64,000 nt of DNA from Phoronis australis. Its lineage: Eukaryota > Phoronida > Phoronidae. How positions within the stretch are numbered: the first letter of the stretch is position 1; every line of letters starts with the position of its first letter. The position numbers and the translations under genes were made by a program. Where the stretch lies: the NCBI GenBank assembly GCA_002633005.1, contig NMRA01000086.1:62001-126000 (forward strand), given 5' to 3'. Below the pieces are notes generated by a model. That model saw only the letters and a list, made by a program, of their open reading frames with translations, had not been told where the DNA came from and did no database searches. Of this stretch, positions 48,401 to 58,580 are shown piece after piece.

Positions 48401-51400
48401 TTTGGCTGGCACCAAAGTGACTGAATGGCCAGGCTGGAAATTCATTAACTGGAGAATAGTCATTATTTCCTTTCCATTAACCTAGATTCCTTTCTGCAAT
48501 TGACTATAGCAGTACAGAATGCACCCCTGGTCTTATATGCATTTTTAGGTTATTTCTGAACCTCATCATTTTCCTAAGTTTCATCGTGTTCTTATTGTGT
48601 TCGAAGGGAATTCAAGATTTTTTAACAAGAGGAGTTTGGGTTCATAATTATACACATAATTAGTTAGAACTAATTAGAGTTAATTAGATTATTTCTGTGA
48701 TCAGATACAACATGGCAAACCGGATTTGGTCCAGTTTGAAGTTGGCAACTTTTGGCCCCTTGACGTGTCTGGACATACCGCTTAAGGACATTCAATACAC
48801 TTTGACTTACCTGATCCCCAGTTAGTGTACTGCATCTTTTGCCCTGTTGACTGCCACCTCCAGTCATTTCCCTTGCTTCGGTCATTGCCACCTGTCCACA
48901 CCTGGCGAGGCCAACCACCTGCAATGGTGCTGAAGGCCAGATTCTTCAGAAAATTATTTTCTTGTTCATTTTCTATGGTAACAAGTTCCCCTCCATCCCT
49001 TTGGCAGTCGCTTAAGGCTTCCCACCAGACTTTGATTGTCAAATCGATTTTGTAGCTGGATTTGCCAAATTTGTGATTGTAGCCCTTTGGATGTGGTCTA
49101 GTCTTTGTCGTGGGCGGCAAAGCAGTTGTGGTGGTTAGAAGCCTCAGGTATTCTTGTGTTTTAAGGCAACATTGGTTTTGGTGTTGACTTGTGGTGAATA
49201 CTTTTTCCTTAATCTGGTTGATTACAGTCTTCGCTGCTGACATCTCAGTTGATACTGTCTTCATTTCATTTTGCGTTGTGATAAAGCCAGTATTGACAGA
49301 GTTCAAGTCGTTTGTCATGGATGACATGTCACTTCGAATTGCCTTTATATTGGTGTCCTGTGATGATACCTCAGTTTTCATCTTGTTCACATCCTCAGTC
49401 ATTGAAGATGTATTAGCTTGCAAGGCTTTTACTTTTCCTCCGAGGGATTTCAACTCCACTAGGACGGTTGCTATATCTTGTTTCATCAAGGAAGTCTCGG
49501 TCTGTACTGCCGACAGGTCTTTCCCCAAGATGTTCTCAATAGCAATGATTTGCGCCCTCTGCATGTTCACTTGCTCTGATACGAAATTTTGCAGTCCTTG
49601 AATTTGCATTTGAATTCTCATAAGATGTTTCTTTGTATCGTCATTAGCTGCTCCGCAATGCAAGACAAGTAGCAGCAGGAAAACCAGTGCGAGGTTTTTC
49701 TTCTCCATCTTGGATCTGGGTTATAATTTACTTTAAAGCTTCCCATCGGACAGGTGTCCATTTATAACCTTACTGGTTATCTTGAATTTGTTTGACTTTA
49801 ATTCAACATTAAAGCTATCAGTCTTTGGGAGATGTTATCAGCCAGTTGGTAGTTGAAATCTCAATAATTAAAACACAAAATGACTGACAAGTGAAATTTT
49901 ATTTTACCATTTTTCCGTGAATCATATGCAACATCAAATTAAGTGATTTTCCGTGTCCAGTTTTTATTACTTTTCAAAAAATTTTTGAAAAATTGTTGGA
50001 AACCATTCAAAATGAAATATGAGTATTTTTGGCAATTATCTTTGTCCGAATTTGACGAGATTTTACTGTACTACTGTCTCTCCAGTTCACAAGTCATTCT
50101 GACTCTCTGCTGTTATGTGATGTCTTGAATTTGCAGTTTCCCCGAGGGGCAATTTGTTAACTCTGAGACATTGCTGGACAGGGAAGAGAGAATGCCCTGC
50201 TTTGAGAACTATATGAAGAGATTAATAACAGGGAAATTATGCATTTCTGTTAACTTGATACCAACCTCCAATAGTAGCAGCTTTGTCACATCTTTGAAAT
50301 GTTCCTTAACAACAATTTTGTATTGGGAATTATACAAGCTGCAGACTGTATTTCCCTATATCTTACTATTTTCCTTTTATTAAGTTCTGATAAGGGTGCT
50401 AGTATTCCCTGAACAAATGACCCTTGAATTTTGCCTTTTTGCAATTTTTGGTCTCTAGTGTAAAACTTTCCGTCCATCATTCCACGTTAGTGGATTGTAC
50501 ATCAGTCTTGTTGATTTTAGGAGTACCATAGCTGGCAGAATTACGTAATCTTGTCCAGTGAAGATTTTCTGTAACTAGGTGGCATTATTAATATGTGTTT
50601 AATGACCAATGAGCAACTTTGGACATTGAATGGGCAGAGGTCAGAACTCCACCATTAGATAAAACTTGGATAGAAACCAGCTCTTGAATTTAATGCTCAT
50701 ATTTTGCTTTATTCACTATAGTAAAACATAGATTGCATGTAAATTTGTCTTGTTTTTTCTGTCAATGCATAACTTTCAGGTGACATTTTTTATGCGCCCA
50801 CATATTTATATTTGGACGCATTATGCCGTCATCTCTGTTTGTCCGTCCGTCCTGGCGGCGTCCATCCGGCGTCCGCTGCTTTATCTCCAAAACCCTTTGA
50901 CATACATTCATGAAATTTCGCACATATGTTCCATTCATGAATGGGACGGCATGTGCGAACTTTCGGACGGATCCGACTACCGGTGTGCCCCCTAGTGGCA
51001 ATTTTAGTTTTTTACGCTTACCTTTGTATCTTCAAAAGTCCTGAACGGATTTTCATGAAATTTGGTATGTAGGCACCTAGTAGTGAGATGACGCTATCCT
51101 GCCGTTTTCGGATGGATTCGACATAGTTTGCGCCACCTAGTGGCCATTTTTACTGTTTTCGAGTCTGTTTTTGTGCTTCCACCCCTCTATCAACCAAACC
51201 GCTCAAAGGATGATTGTGAAAATTGGCATGTATGTGCTTACTATGTAGAGGACGGTTGACGATGATTTTCCGACGATTTCGACTACTGTGGCGCCTCCTA
51301 GTGGCAGTTTTGTTTTTTTTGGCCTATGGCTGTATCTCCTAAACCGTTCGCAGGATCTTTACGAAATTGTGTAAGTATATTTATATGATGTTAACAACGA

Positions 51401-54400
51401 AAGATGACGACTTTTGGACGGATCCGACTACCGGTGTGCCCCCTAGTGGCAATTTTAATTTTTTTACGCTTACCTTTGTATCTTCACAAGTCCTTATTGG
51501 ATTTTCATGAAATTTGGTATGTAGGCACCTATTAGTGAGATGACGCTATCCTCCCGTTTTCAGATGGATTCGACATAGTTTGCGCCACCTAGTGGCCATT
51601 TTTAGTGTTTTCGAGTCTGTTTTTGTGCGTCCACCCCTCTATCAACCAAACCGCTCAAAGGATGATTGTGAAAATTGGCATGTATATGCTTACTATGTAG
51701 AGGACGGTTGACGATGATTTTCCGACGATTTCGACTACTGTGGCGCCTCCTAGTGGCAGTTTTGTTTTTTTGCGCCTATGGCTGTATCTCCTAAACCGTT
51801 CGCAGGATCTTTACAAATTGTGTAAGTATATTTATATGATGTTAACAACGGAAGATGACGACTTTTGGTCGGATCCGACTACCGGTGTGCCCCCTAGTGG
51901 CAATTTTAGTTTTTTTACGCTTACCTTTGTATCTTCACAAGTCCTTATTGGATTTTCATGAAATTTGGTATGTAGGCACCTATTAGTGAGATGACGCTAT
52001 CCTCCCGTTTTCAGATGGATTCGACATAGTTTGCGCCACCTAGTGGCCATTTTTAGTGTTTTCGAGTCTGTTTTTGTGCGTCCACCCCTCTATCAACCAA
52101 ACCGCTCAAAGGATGATTGTGAAAATTGGCATGTATATGCTTACTATGTAGAGGATGGTTGACGATGATTTTCCGACGATTTCGACTACTGTGGCGCCTC
52201 CTAGTGGCAGTTTTGTTTTTTTGCGCCTATGGCTGTATCTCCTAAACCGTTCGCAGGATCTTTACAAATTGTGTAAGTATATTTATATGATGTTAACAAC
52301 GGAAGATGACGACTTTTGGTCGGATCCGACTACCGGTGTGCCCCCTAGTGGCAATTTTAGTTTTTTACGCTTACCTTTGTATCTTCAAAAGTATTGAACG
52401 GATTTTCATGAAATTTGGTATGTAGGCACCTATTAGTGAGATGACGCTATCCTACTGTTTTCAGATGGATTCGACGTAGTTTGCGCCACCTAGTGGCCAT
52501 TTTTACTGTTTTCGAGTCTGTATTTTTGCGTCCACCCCTCTATCAACCAAACCGCTCAAAGGATGATTGTGAAAATTGGCGTGTATGTGCTTACTATAAG
52601 GAAGACAGCTGACAATGATTTTCAGACGATTTGGACTACTGTGGCGCCTCCTAGTGGCAGTTTTGTTTTTTTGCGCCCATGGCTGTATCTCCCAAACCGT
52701 TTGCAGGATCTTTACTAAATTTAGCAAGTGTATTTATGTGATGTTGACAACGGACGATGACGACTTTAGGATGATTCTGATTACCGGTATGCCTCTAGTG
52801 GCAATTTTAGTATTTGCCTCTAGTGGCAATTTTAGTATTTTACATTGACCTCTGTATTTTCATAGGTCTTCAGGTGTATACTTTGTGTTACTTCGTGACT
52901 ATGAAGGAAAAGTTCCAAGTAGAAATTTGTTTCTGGCATTCTAATGCTGTGCTAATCTCGTATGTTGGTAAATTTGTTTTTTAATTCTATGTTTCTGGGG
53001 TGCTTTAAGCAACTGGTGTATAGGATGTGCTTGTATTATGAAGATCACTCACATTTTGCCCCTAGGCTATTGAGGAGACAATGACCATGCCTTTCCATTT
53101 TGCAAAGTACAACATACTACATATATGCCCTCTACTGGCCACTTTATGGTACCAATAAAAAACCCTAGAAGATACTGTATGCAATGCAATTGTGGGCGCA
53201 TTTCAACGCTCTGCGTTGCTCTTGTTGTTAATGGCGTTGGTTTTGAAATAACATTGAAAACCATTTGTTTTATATCATTTGGGAAACTCATTGAAGGTTT
53301 AATTGCTGAGATGTTGAGAAACTGAGTCTCGTTTCTTCAGAATCACATTCGATCTTCCAAAGCAACACCACTACGTTCTCATCCTGAATTTGAATTGAAA
53401 TTGGTTCTAATAAAAGCTAAAACTAAATAGCAATGAATAGTTAACTTGTCCAACTTGAAACAGTGATGATGAACTGTCAGTTTTCAAGCCTAGAAATTAC
53501 TTGTAAAGTGAAAAAGGGAGAGAATGGGAACAATTTTATGGCACGGTCCGTGGCCTAAATCAAGATCAAAGACCTGTATTTATTGCACCTTTCATATTGG
53601 TTTATGCCATACTTTGAGGCACTACAATGCAGTTACAAGTCCATTGTCAATGGTCTCTTGGCATAACACAACATAATGGTCGTAAGTTACACCAGGGATT
53701 GGAATGACCAATGACTAAAGGACTTTTTCTAGGTTATGTGCCGTTCCATAAATAAATACGCTTGTGTGATAGAAATGTTCTTGTGTTGTAAAATTTAACT
53801 GAAGTAAACGCTATTGCATGAATGGAGTCAAAATAATGATAAAATAGAGATGAAAACAGAGGAAACTGGAAAAGTAAATATTAAGTGGAAATTGAAACCA
53901 AAAACAGGAAATCCTTTTAAAAGAGGAAAATTCCAAGCCCTGTTACAAGCCTATTGTCAATGGTTTCTTGGCATAACATAATAAACATAAGGGAATTTGC
54001 AGTGATCAGTACACTTTCGCTTATTTTGGACAGAAATAATTGAAAAATTTACCCATTTTTGTCTTTCAACATCCTTTGAAATTGCTGTGAATGCCCACAA
54101 CTTTTCAAAGTGTTTTCTCATGGTTGGTATAACATAGAACTTAAACACTAATTGTACCCTTCATCTTTCATGAAGTAATGAGAAAATAAAATTTCACTTT
54201 TCCGCCACATTTTGTCCTAAATTGGTGTGGAATCGCTGAATTGTTTGCATGTAGTTCTTTGATTGTTCACTACAGCTTAGGTTACTTGCCATAATGCCGT
54301 TATAAGCATGTTCATTAGAAGCAAAAATTAGAAGTGTTCCCATTGATTTTAGAATGCTAAAAATTTGGCTGTAATATTTTGTCCCAAGCAATCAAGAATC

Positions 54401-57400
54401 CCAGCAAGATAATGATAGCATCAGTTGTATTGTTAATTGAACATGTAATGGCTGGCTTCAGCAAATTTGTGTCTGAATGGCAACATTTTCCTCAGTTTTG
54501 AAAAAAAAACAGTAGGATTATTTTCACATGGGATCCGCACTATTATCTGAAGCAAGATGTACGTGTGGAAAGAACTAATTAATTGCTGGTAGGGGTGTGA
54601 CATAACCCAATCACAGTCAGGAATGTCCTCTATCTTGGATGCTTTAAACTGAGACACATGCCTTGGCTACTGTGGTCTGCTGATAACAACAGTCATGTCT
54701 TATGTCTGGACAAGGTGTAATTCACAGATGTAGCCATTTCTCTCTGTACAGTGGTCGTCGTACCACTCAAAGTTGTCGGTGCCATGCATTGAGATACAGT
54801 CGTCACTGTTGCGAGACCGTTTGCTGGGTTCACCTGTGATAGAATACATATAAAATTGTTATCTGTAAATTTAGTAGGTGGTGCTAGTTTAAATTACTGT
54901 CCCACCAGTAGAAATGTAATGCACTCTGATCATTTGAGACCCATATCCCCCAAACAGCCCCATAAGGACAAGAGGATAAAAATTCTCTTGTCCGTAGCAC
55001 CACCTTGTCAATACTGAGTCCTCCATTATGAAGTACTTGTGTTTGTCATGTTGACAGTACGTGACACTAACCTCTTGAAAGGACACTTGGAGTGTGATGT
55101 TCACTCGCATTAACTTTTAATTACTTAATTAGGTCAAACCCTGTTCTCATCAACTTTAACTTAAATGTTTAGATACTTGGCGCTTTCAAGCATTATAGTC
55201 AACATTTCAATTTCAACTGAATGACTATCTTGAATTTTTCTAACAGAGAAGTGACCAAAATACCTCTGTGCCAGTCGGTGTATTCAATTTTTGCCCCTGT
55301 AGATTGCCACCTCCAGTCTTTTTCTTTTGTCAAGTCATTACCACCTGTCCATAGGTGTACTCGGAAACCTGCCGTTTCTCTTGCCAATCTTTTCAAAGCA
55401 TTGTTTTCCTTTTCTGTCTCTATGGCAACCAGGTGGGCACCATCCAACTTGCACTGGCCCATTGCTGACTGGAAGGAATGCCATTGGTTGCCTTCAACTT
55501 TGTAGCAGGAGTCTTCAAATCTGCTGTAGCCATTCGGACATTGTGGTACTGGGATCGGAGACGTATTTGGTTTGTTTGTGGGCTTTGAGAGGAGATTGGC
55601 TATGTATTTTTGTGTTTCAAGACAACATTGATTGTGCTGATGACTGGACGAGTTCACTGAGTCTCTGAATTGATTGGCCAGGGATATTAGTGAGCAGGTT
55701 TTGTTGTCGACCACTTGCACTGCTTGCTTTATCGATGTAATCCCAGACTGCACTGCTTTTAGGTCGTTGTTAACAGATGACAATCCAGTTTCTATTGCCG
55801 TCATATTGGGTTGTATGGTTGACCTTTGAACTTGCAGAGCTTTTACATTGTTGGCCATTGACGATGTCTCAGACTTGATTACATTCAAGTCTGATTTCAC
55901 TGACGACATCTCTGCTTGAAGGGATTTTACTTCTGCCTTTGTTGAAGATGCTTCCGAGTGGACTCCTTTGATTTCTGTTCTAGCCAATGTCAGCTCCGAT
56001 TGAAGAACCTGTATTAGCGTTTTCATCGATGATGTTTCCGTTTGCATTGCCATCAGTTCGTTGTTCAATAGCTTCTCCATGGCTTCTGTCTGCATCTTCT
56101 GAATGTGGAGCTGCTCCGTCAAATGAGCTTGGAATCCTTTTATTTGAATCTGAAGCCGTACCAGTTGCTTCGCCACTTCATCCTGCTGTGTCGACCCTGA
56201 TGTGGTTAATCTTGGCACCATCGCGATCAACATTAGTATTCGCAACATTCTGTGCTCCACTGTTGGTCTCATGTGAACACTGTTTGAAGTATTCAGCTAC
56301 AGAATCTGTTCATTAATTATCTTTGACCACTACTGTTATCTCATTCATTACATTTTTTTGTTGATGGGCATGTCTTGATGTTGACCAGTCCTGCTCTTGT
56401 GAGCGAACTTGTGACTGGTGGGTAAACAGCTCTTCCATTTTACATAGTTACTTGTCCCGTTTTATGATAACAGCCTTAGGTTTGGCATTTAGCTACATCT
56501 GGATTAACTTGCAAATGAGATTTTGATTTTAATGTTTGTGAACTGGAAGTCAATTTATGTTTGTTAGGTGTGAAAATATGAGGACTTGTAATGTTGTTAT
56601 CAAATCTTATCCCAGACATCAAATTTGTACATCACGGTGATAATACATGTCAGAGTTACTGCATGTCTGCCAGTGGTCTGAGACATTTTTGCTATTAATT
56701 TTGCTTTTTGTGATTCAGTTGTGACCCTGTTTCAGTTGCTGAGTACCCCTGCACATGTGCTGCCCCCTGCTACCACACTATGCAATACATTCCTCAAGTC
56801 GCTGCTTGTCAAGAAGTCCTCAGGAAATGGGTAAGTAAAATCGTAAAATCTCACGGAACACTACATTTTCAAAAACACTCTAAAATGCAGTGTTCCTTAA
56901 TACAACTCAATAATGTGTTTATATTAGGATATATGATCGTACCGTTCCTTTTGGTATAAGTCCAATTGTTATTTTTCCATTTTTCTGCTAATAACCACAT
57001 TGGTGGAAAAGGTTAAAGCTATATGCTGCAACATCTTTGAAAACTGTTTCTTTGGTTTGTGTTTTTTTAGAGAATTGGCATCTGTAATTACTCTTCGTCA
57101 AACCATGGATTGTATCGGGTTTTTTCACTTGGCCCAGTTTCTAATTCTAGTGTGCAAGTCAGATTTTTTTCACTTGTAGCTTTCTGATAAAAAACGTTGA
57201 CATTTCCCAGTTTTTGATGGATTTGAAGTATTTTGCACTATCTAGTGGCTATTTTTATGATACAAATAAACACCCTAGAAGCACACCGTTTGCAGTGGGC
57301 GCATTTCAAGGCTCTGCGTTGCTCTTGTTTACACCCTCGTGAATACCAAAAAATTCCATTCAAAACCTTTTTCCTTGAATTTTCATCAGGGTTATAATAA

Positions 57401-57857
57401 AATATTTGTGATTTGGTTGTACATGAGAGAATTGTCTTACTTTCATACGCTTTTCAGTGATTAGCTGCAAGATGGTGAAGTTAGTTTATTTCAGTTCCAC
57501 TAGGACCCCATTCGGTATGCAGTATTTCTAAGTTACAGTACAGTGACACTTTCAGTTCATCTTTTTTCATGTTGCATTATAAAAAAGCACTGAACATCGT
57601 GACGTTTTGACATGTTTGTTTCAAGGCAAGTTGAGGAAGAAGATGATGATGATGATGATGAGAATGACCTCAGCTCTTCCAAAGATGATGACATGAAGTC
57701 AAACGACTCGGATTCTGACACGGAGGTAGAGCATGAACCAACGAGTTCAGAGCAGAAAACAAAGCTGGAAGAACGCACACAAACTGAAACGACACGTGAC
57801 AATGTAGATCTGTTGGTTGCAGAGGACTTTTCATTCATCAGTTCCATGTTCTCGTGA
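30431..57857 (+). CDS. WDR75: WD repeat-containing protein 75 (U3 snoRNP / UTP17), complete, 18 coding exons, 835 aa
   Basis: Exons: 30431-30525, 34252-34381, 35324-35389, 36158-36248, 37317-37429, 37726-37796, 38290-38394, 38967-39211, 39695-39891, 40508-40695, 41316-41482, 42099-42279, 42853-42944, 43354-43440, 44303-44523, 45162-45293, 56736-56830, 57626-57857. All have GT-AG borders and phases close to 2,508 coding bases; human WDR75 has 830 residues. Recognisable segments include ELRGHTDLVTSVKFNP, VRQWDY, FTCIACHPTEMCIATG, YLLSGGHECVLVKW, FLPRLGAPIDHV, MVLNGKPGHLQFYS, WLATVERR, CAAFSEDGSILAVVFG, WNLLSCS and STPAHVLPPATTLC. The protein forms two beta-propellers and acts in the nucleolus as part of the t-UTP module for pre-rRNA transcription and early 18S processing. 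The last exon encodes an acidic Asp/Glu/Ser-rich tail (EEEDDDDDDENDLSSS) ending FSFISSMFS, unlike the human basic end. Exon 1 starts MEKHETNYKPIVHLRLGASL. Intron 16 is 11.4 kb and contains two antisense lectin genes. Confidence 0.97.
30638..31048. repeat. Perfect 31-bp inverted repeat in WDR75 intron 1
   Basis: GTGAACTTGGAATCCTGCTT and the next 11 bases (30638-30668) have an exact reverse complement at 31018-31048, 349 bp further on. Two weaker partial copies (TGAACTTGGAATTG near 30680; ATTCCAAGTTCACG near 30985) lie between, so the unit seems to be a short repeat present in both orientations. The right copy overlaps a local hairpin (CTTAATCT-TG-AGATTAAG). Confidence 0.85.
31072..33365. mobile_element. 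Large foldback structure with ~0.75-kb diverged arms in WDR75 intron 1
   Basis: The left arm (31072-31835) and right arm (about 32560-33365) are imperfect reverse complements. Matching landmarks from outside in are TACAAAGCTGTATA/ACAAAGCTATATATG, TTTTTTACCCAC, TTCACTTAAACGGCTGTAA against CAGCCATTTAAGTGAAAAAC, ATTTTGCATGC, TGTTGATA..., and CTTCATACAGCTAGCTGGC. The central ~0.7 kb has no ORF of note. Mirror-image small ORFs on opposite strands (31191-31400 plus; 33009-33275 minus) reflect the symmetry. I saw no transposase. Confidence 0.75.
45294..46962. other. WDR75 intron 16, first part
   Basis: AT-rich intron sequence with a (TG)n run at 45981-46002 and a TCAAAGGTCAAGGTCA motif at 46145-46160 (tandem AGGTCA, the SF-1/ERR type half site). 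The 3' UTR of the first lectin gene must fall at its right end on the minus strand. No exon of WDR75 was found here. Confidence 0.45.
46963..49708 (-). CDS. Coiled-coil C-type lectin, antisense in WDR75 intron 16 (2 exons, 339 aa)
   Basis: Exon 1 is 49708-48811 and exon 2 is 47084-46963 on the minus strand; the phase-1 junction gives GEPS and the chain ends PYICEIST. Residues 1-21 (MEKKNLALVFLLLLVLHCGA) are a signal peptide. Residues ~25-180 are a long coiled coil built from ~22-residue repeats (MQTETS, KALQANTSSM, DMSSMTNDLNS). A Thr/Pro linker (TTTTALPPTTKTRP) precedes a C-type lectin domain at about 206-339: WWEALSDCQ, LVTIENEQEN, VWTGGNDRSKGNDWRW, EPS (301-303), WND (322-324). Cysteines 235, 310, 327 and 335 form the two core disulfides. 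The extra N-terminal pair of long-form domains is absent (His206 and Ser218 replace Cys). EPS/WND suggests calcium-dependent sugar binding. Likely secreted and oligomeric; ligand unknown. Confidence 0.94.
47911..47932. repeat. G homopolymer with an ambiguous base
   Basis: A run of about 20 G ends in n at 47932, in the intron of the first lectin gene. Its length is unreliable. Confidence 0.9.
49761..49768 (-). promoter_or_regulatory. TATA box of the first C-type lectin gene
   Basis: On the minus strand GGTTATAAATGG lies about 55 bp upstream of the start codon at 49708, leaving room for a short 5' UTR. The spacing suits a TATA-driven promoter, typical for inducible or tissue-specific genes. 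Start-site usage is inferred. Confidence 0.5.
49800..50790. other. WDR75 intron 16, between first lectin and tandem-repeat element
   Basis: AT-rich, no supported exon. Short ORFs up to 70 codons look random. Confidence 0.45.
50792..53216 (+). mobile_element. 2.4-kb element with internal 451-bp tandem units (Helentron/HINE-like layout)
   Basis: CCGACTACCGGTGTGCC begins at 50973, 51424, 51875 and 52326, an exact 451-bp period, with a decayed fifth start near 52777. Each unit is itself three related ~150-bp monomers, marked by CCCCCTAGTGGCAATTTT, CGCCACCTAGTGGCCATTTT and GCGCCTCCTAGTGGCAGTTTT. Short inverted repeats ATGCGCCCACA (50792-50802) and TGTGGGCGCAT (53191-53201) bound it. A small hairpin, AACGC-TCT-GCGTT, and GCTCTTGTT follow at the right end and recur at the ends of the other copies. 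Subterminal inverted repeats, a 3' hairpin and a central tandem array match non-autonomous Helentron-type elements (DINE, pearl); this assignment is inferred. Confidence 0.75.
53217..54699. other. WDR75 intron 16, between tandem-repeat element and second lectin
   Basis: AT-rich intron. Two related stretches (TTACAAGTCCATTGTCAATGGTCTCTTGGCATAACA near 53634 and a similar copy near 53942) form a diverged direct repeat about 300 bp apart. No exon found. The 3' UTR of the second lectin gene lies at its right end on the minus strand. Confidence 0.45.
54700..56272 (-). CDS. Coiled-coil C-type lectin, second antisense gene in WDR75 intron 16 (2 exons, 380 aa)
   Basis: Exon 1 is 56272-55264 and exon 2 is 54833-54700 (minus); the phase-1 junction yields TDWHRGEPSK, and the total is 380 codons plus TAA. 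A hydrophobic segment (MLRILMLIAMVPRLTTSG) near the start is the signal peptide; the true start may be this second Met (residue 9). Residues ~30-200 form a coiled coil of ~22-residue repeats (MQTETSSMKTL, AEMSSVKSDLN). A linker (NKPNTSPIPVPQ) leads to a C-type lectin domain at 245-380: CPNGYSRFEDSCYKV, LVAIETEKEN, HLWTGGNDLTKEKDWRW, EPS (338-340), WYD (360-362), YICE (371-374). Cysteines 245/256, 274/373 and 349/365 make the three disulfides of the long form. Same intron position and architecture as the neighbouring lectin, so the two are paralogues. Probably secreted, oligomeric and sugar-binding; ligand unknown. Confidence 0.95.
57200..57332 (+). mobile_element. Terminal fragment of the tandem-repeat element in WDR75 intron 17
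   Basis: TTTTGCACTATCTAGTGGCTATTTTTATG leads, via ACACCCTAGAAG, to GTGGGCGCATTTCAA and GCTCTGCGTTGCTCTTGTTT. This matches the right end of the 50.8-53.2 kb element (CCCTAGAAG ... GTGGGCGCATTTCAACGCTCTGCGTTGCTCTTGTT). Only the last monomer and terminus remain. Confidence 0.8.
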
Positions 57858-58580
57858 CAGCTGTACTGTATGCTGTTATGGTACTGCATTGTACCACAGG
57901 GTGACTTTCACGAATCATTGGATCGTGCATGGCAGATACTTTTGGTTCATCACTAGGTCACATCTACTTCACGAGTAGTACTTTTGCACTGCAATAATAG
58001 TCATTTGTCCAGGCGTAAGAGGCCATTTCTTGCGAACCAACGTCTGCAATGTTGAAATTTTTTGCCCGTATTTTGTGAACCAGTTTGATGCCTGATATTC
58101 AGTGGAGAAAACTGGTTCTCAAAGTGTGGGCACGTTATATCCAATTGTTTTCAAGGCTGTTCCAAGTATTGTACATGCACAGTTACATATTTATTTGCCA
58201 TTAGTTGTAACGATGAGTGAACAGCAGATAATGTCATGCCGCATGGATTTGCTAGACTACTTTCACATCTTAGCATCATGTTCGTAACCTCAGTATTGAA
58301 AGCAACGGCCCACGTTTGCCTTGCAATTACCTGTTCACTTTTAGTTGCCCGTGTTCAAACACACACTCACTCTTAAATTTTCGCATTTGTAATTTGCGAC
58401 TTACGCTCTTTGACTCCGATCTCAAACCTATCTTTTGAAAATCGCAGTAGCTTTAGTTTATAAGCTGTCACATGGAGAACCAGTTTTCTGCACGTAATAA
58501 CAGGCTTCAAACTGGTTCTCAAAATCTGGGACCCGAGTATTAAATGACTATTGCCGAATAAACAGTGTATCGTCTACACG
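57858..58580 (+). other. WDR75 3' UTR with poly(A) signal
   Basis: AATAAA at 58557-58562 lies about 700 bp after the stop codon and is followed by T/G-rich sequence. ACTGGTTCTCAAA occurs at 58111 and again at 58511, and an inverted copy (GAGAACCAGTTTTCT) at 58475, so the UTR could fold on itself. Extent is inferred from the signal. Confidence 0.6.

Noticed and set aside
48825-49601. Plus-strand ORFs opposite the first lectin exon
   Set aside because: Antisense shadows of a clear coding exon.
51740-52848. Near-identical ORFs of 73-80 codons in the tandem array
   Set aside because: They repeat with the 451-bp unit and follow the repeat, not a protein family.
56719-56735. Alternative acceptor for WDR75 exon 17 at GATTCAG|TTGTG
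   Set aside because: It shifts the frame relative to exon 16. The next acceptor, TTTCAG|TTGCTG at 56735/56736, restores phase 0 and the conserved STPAHVLP segment.
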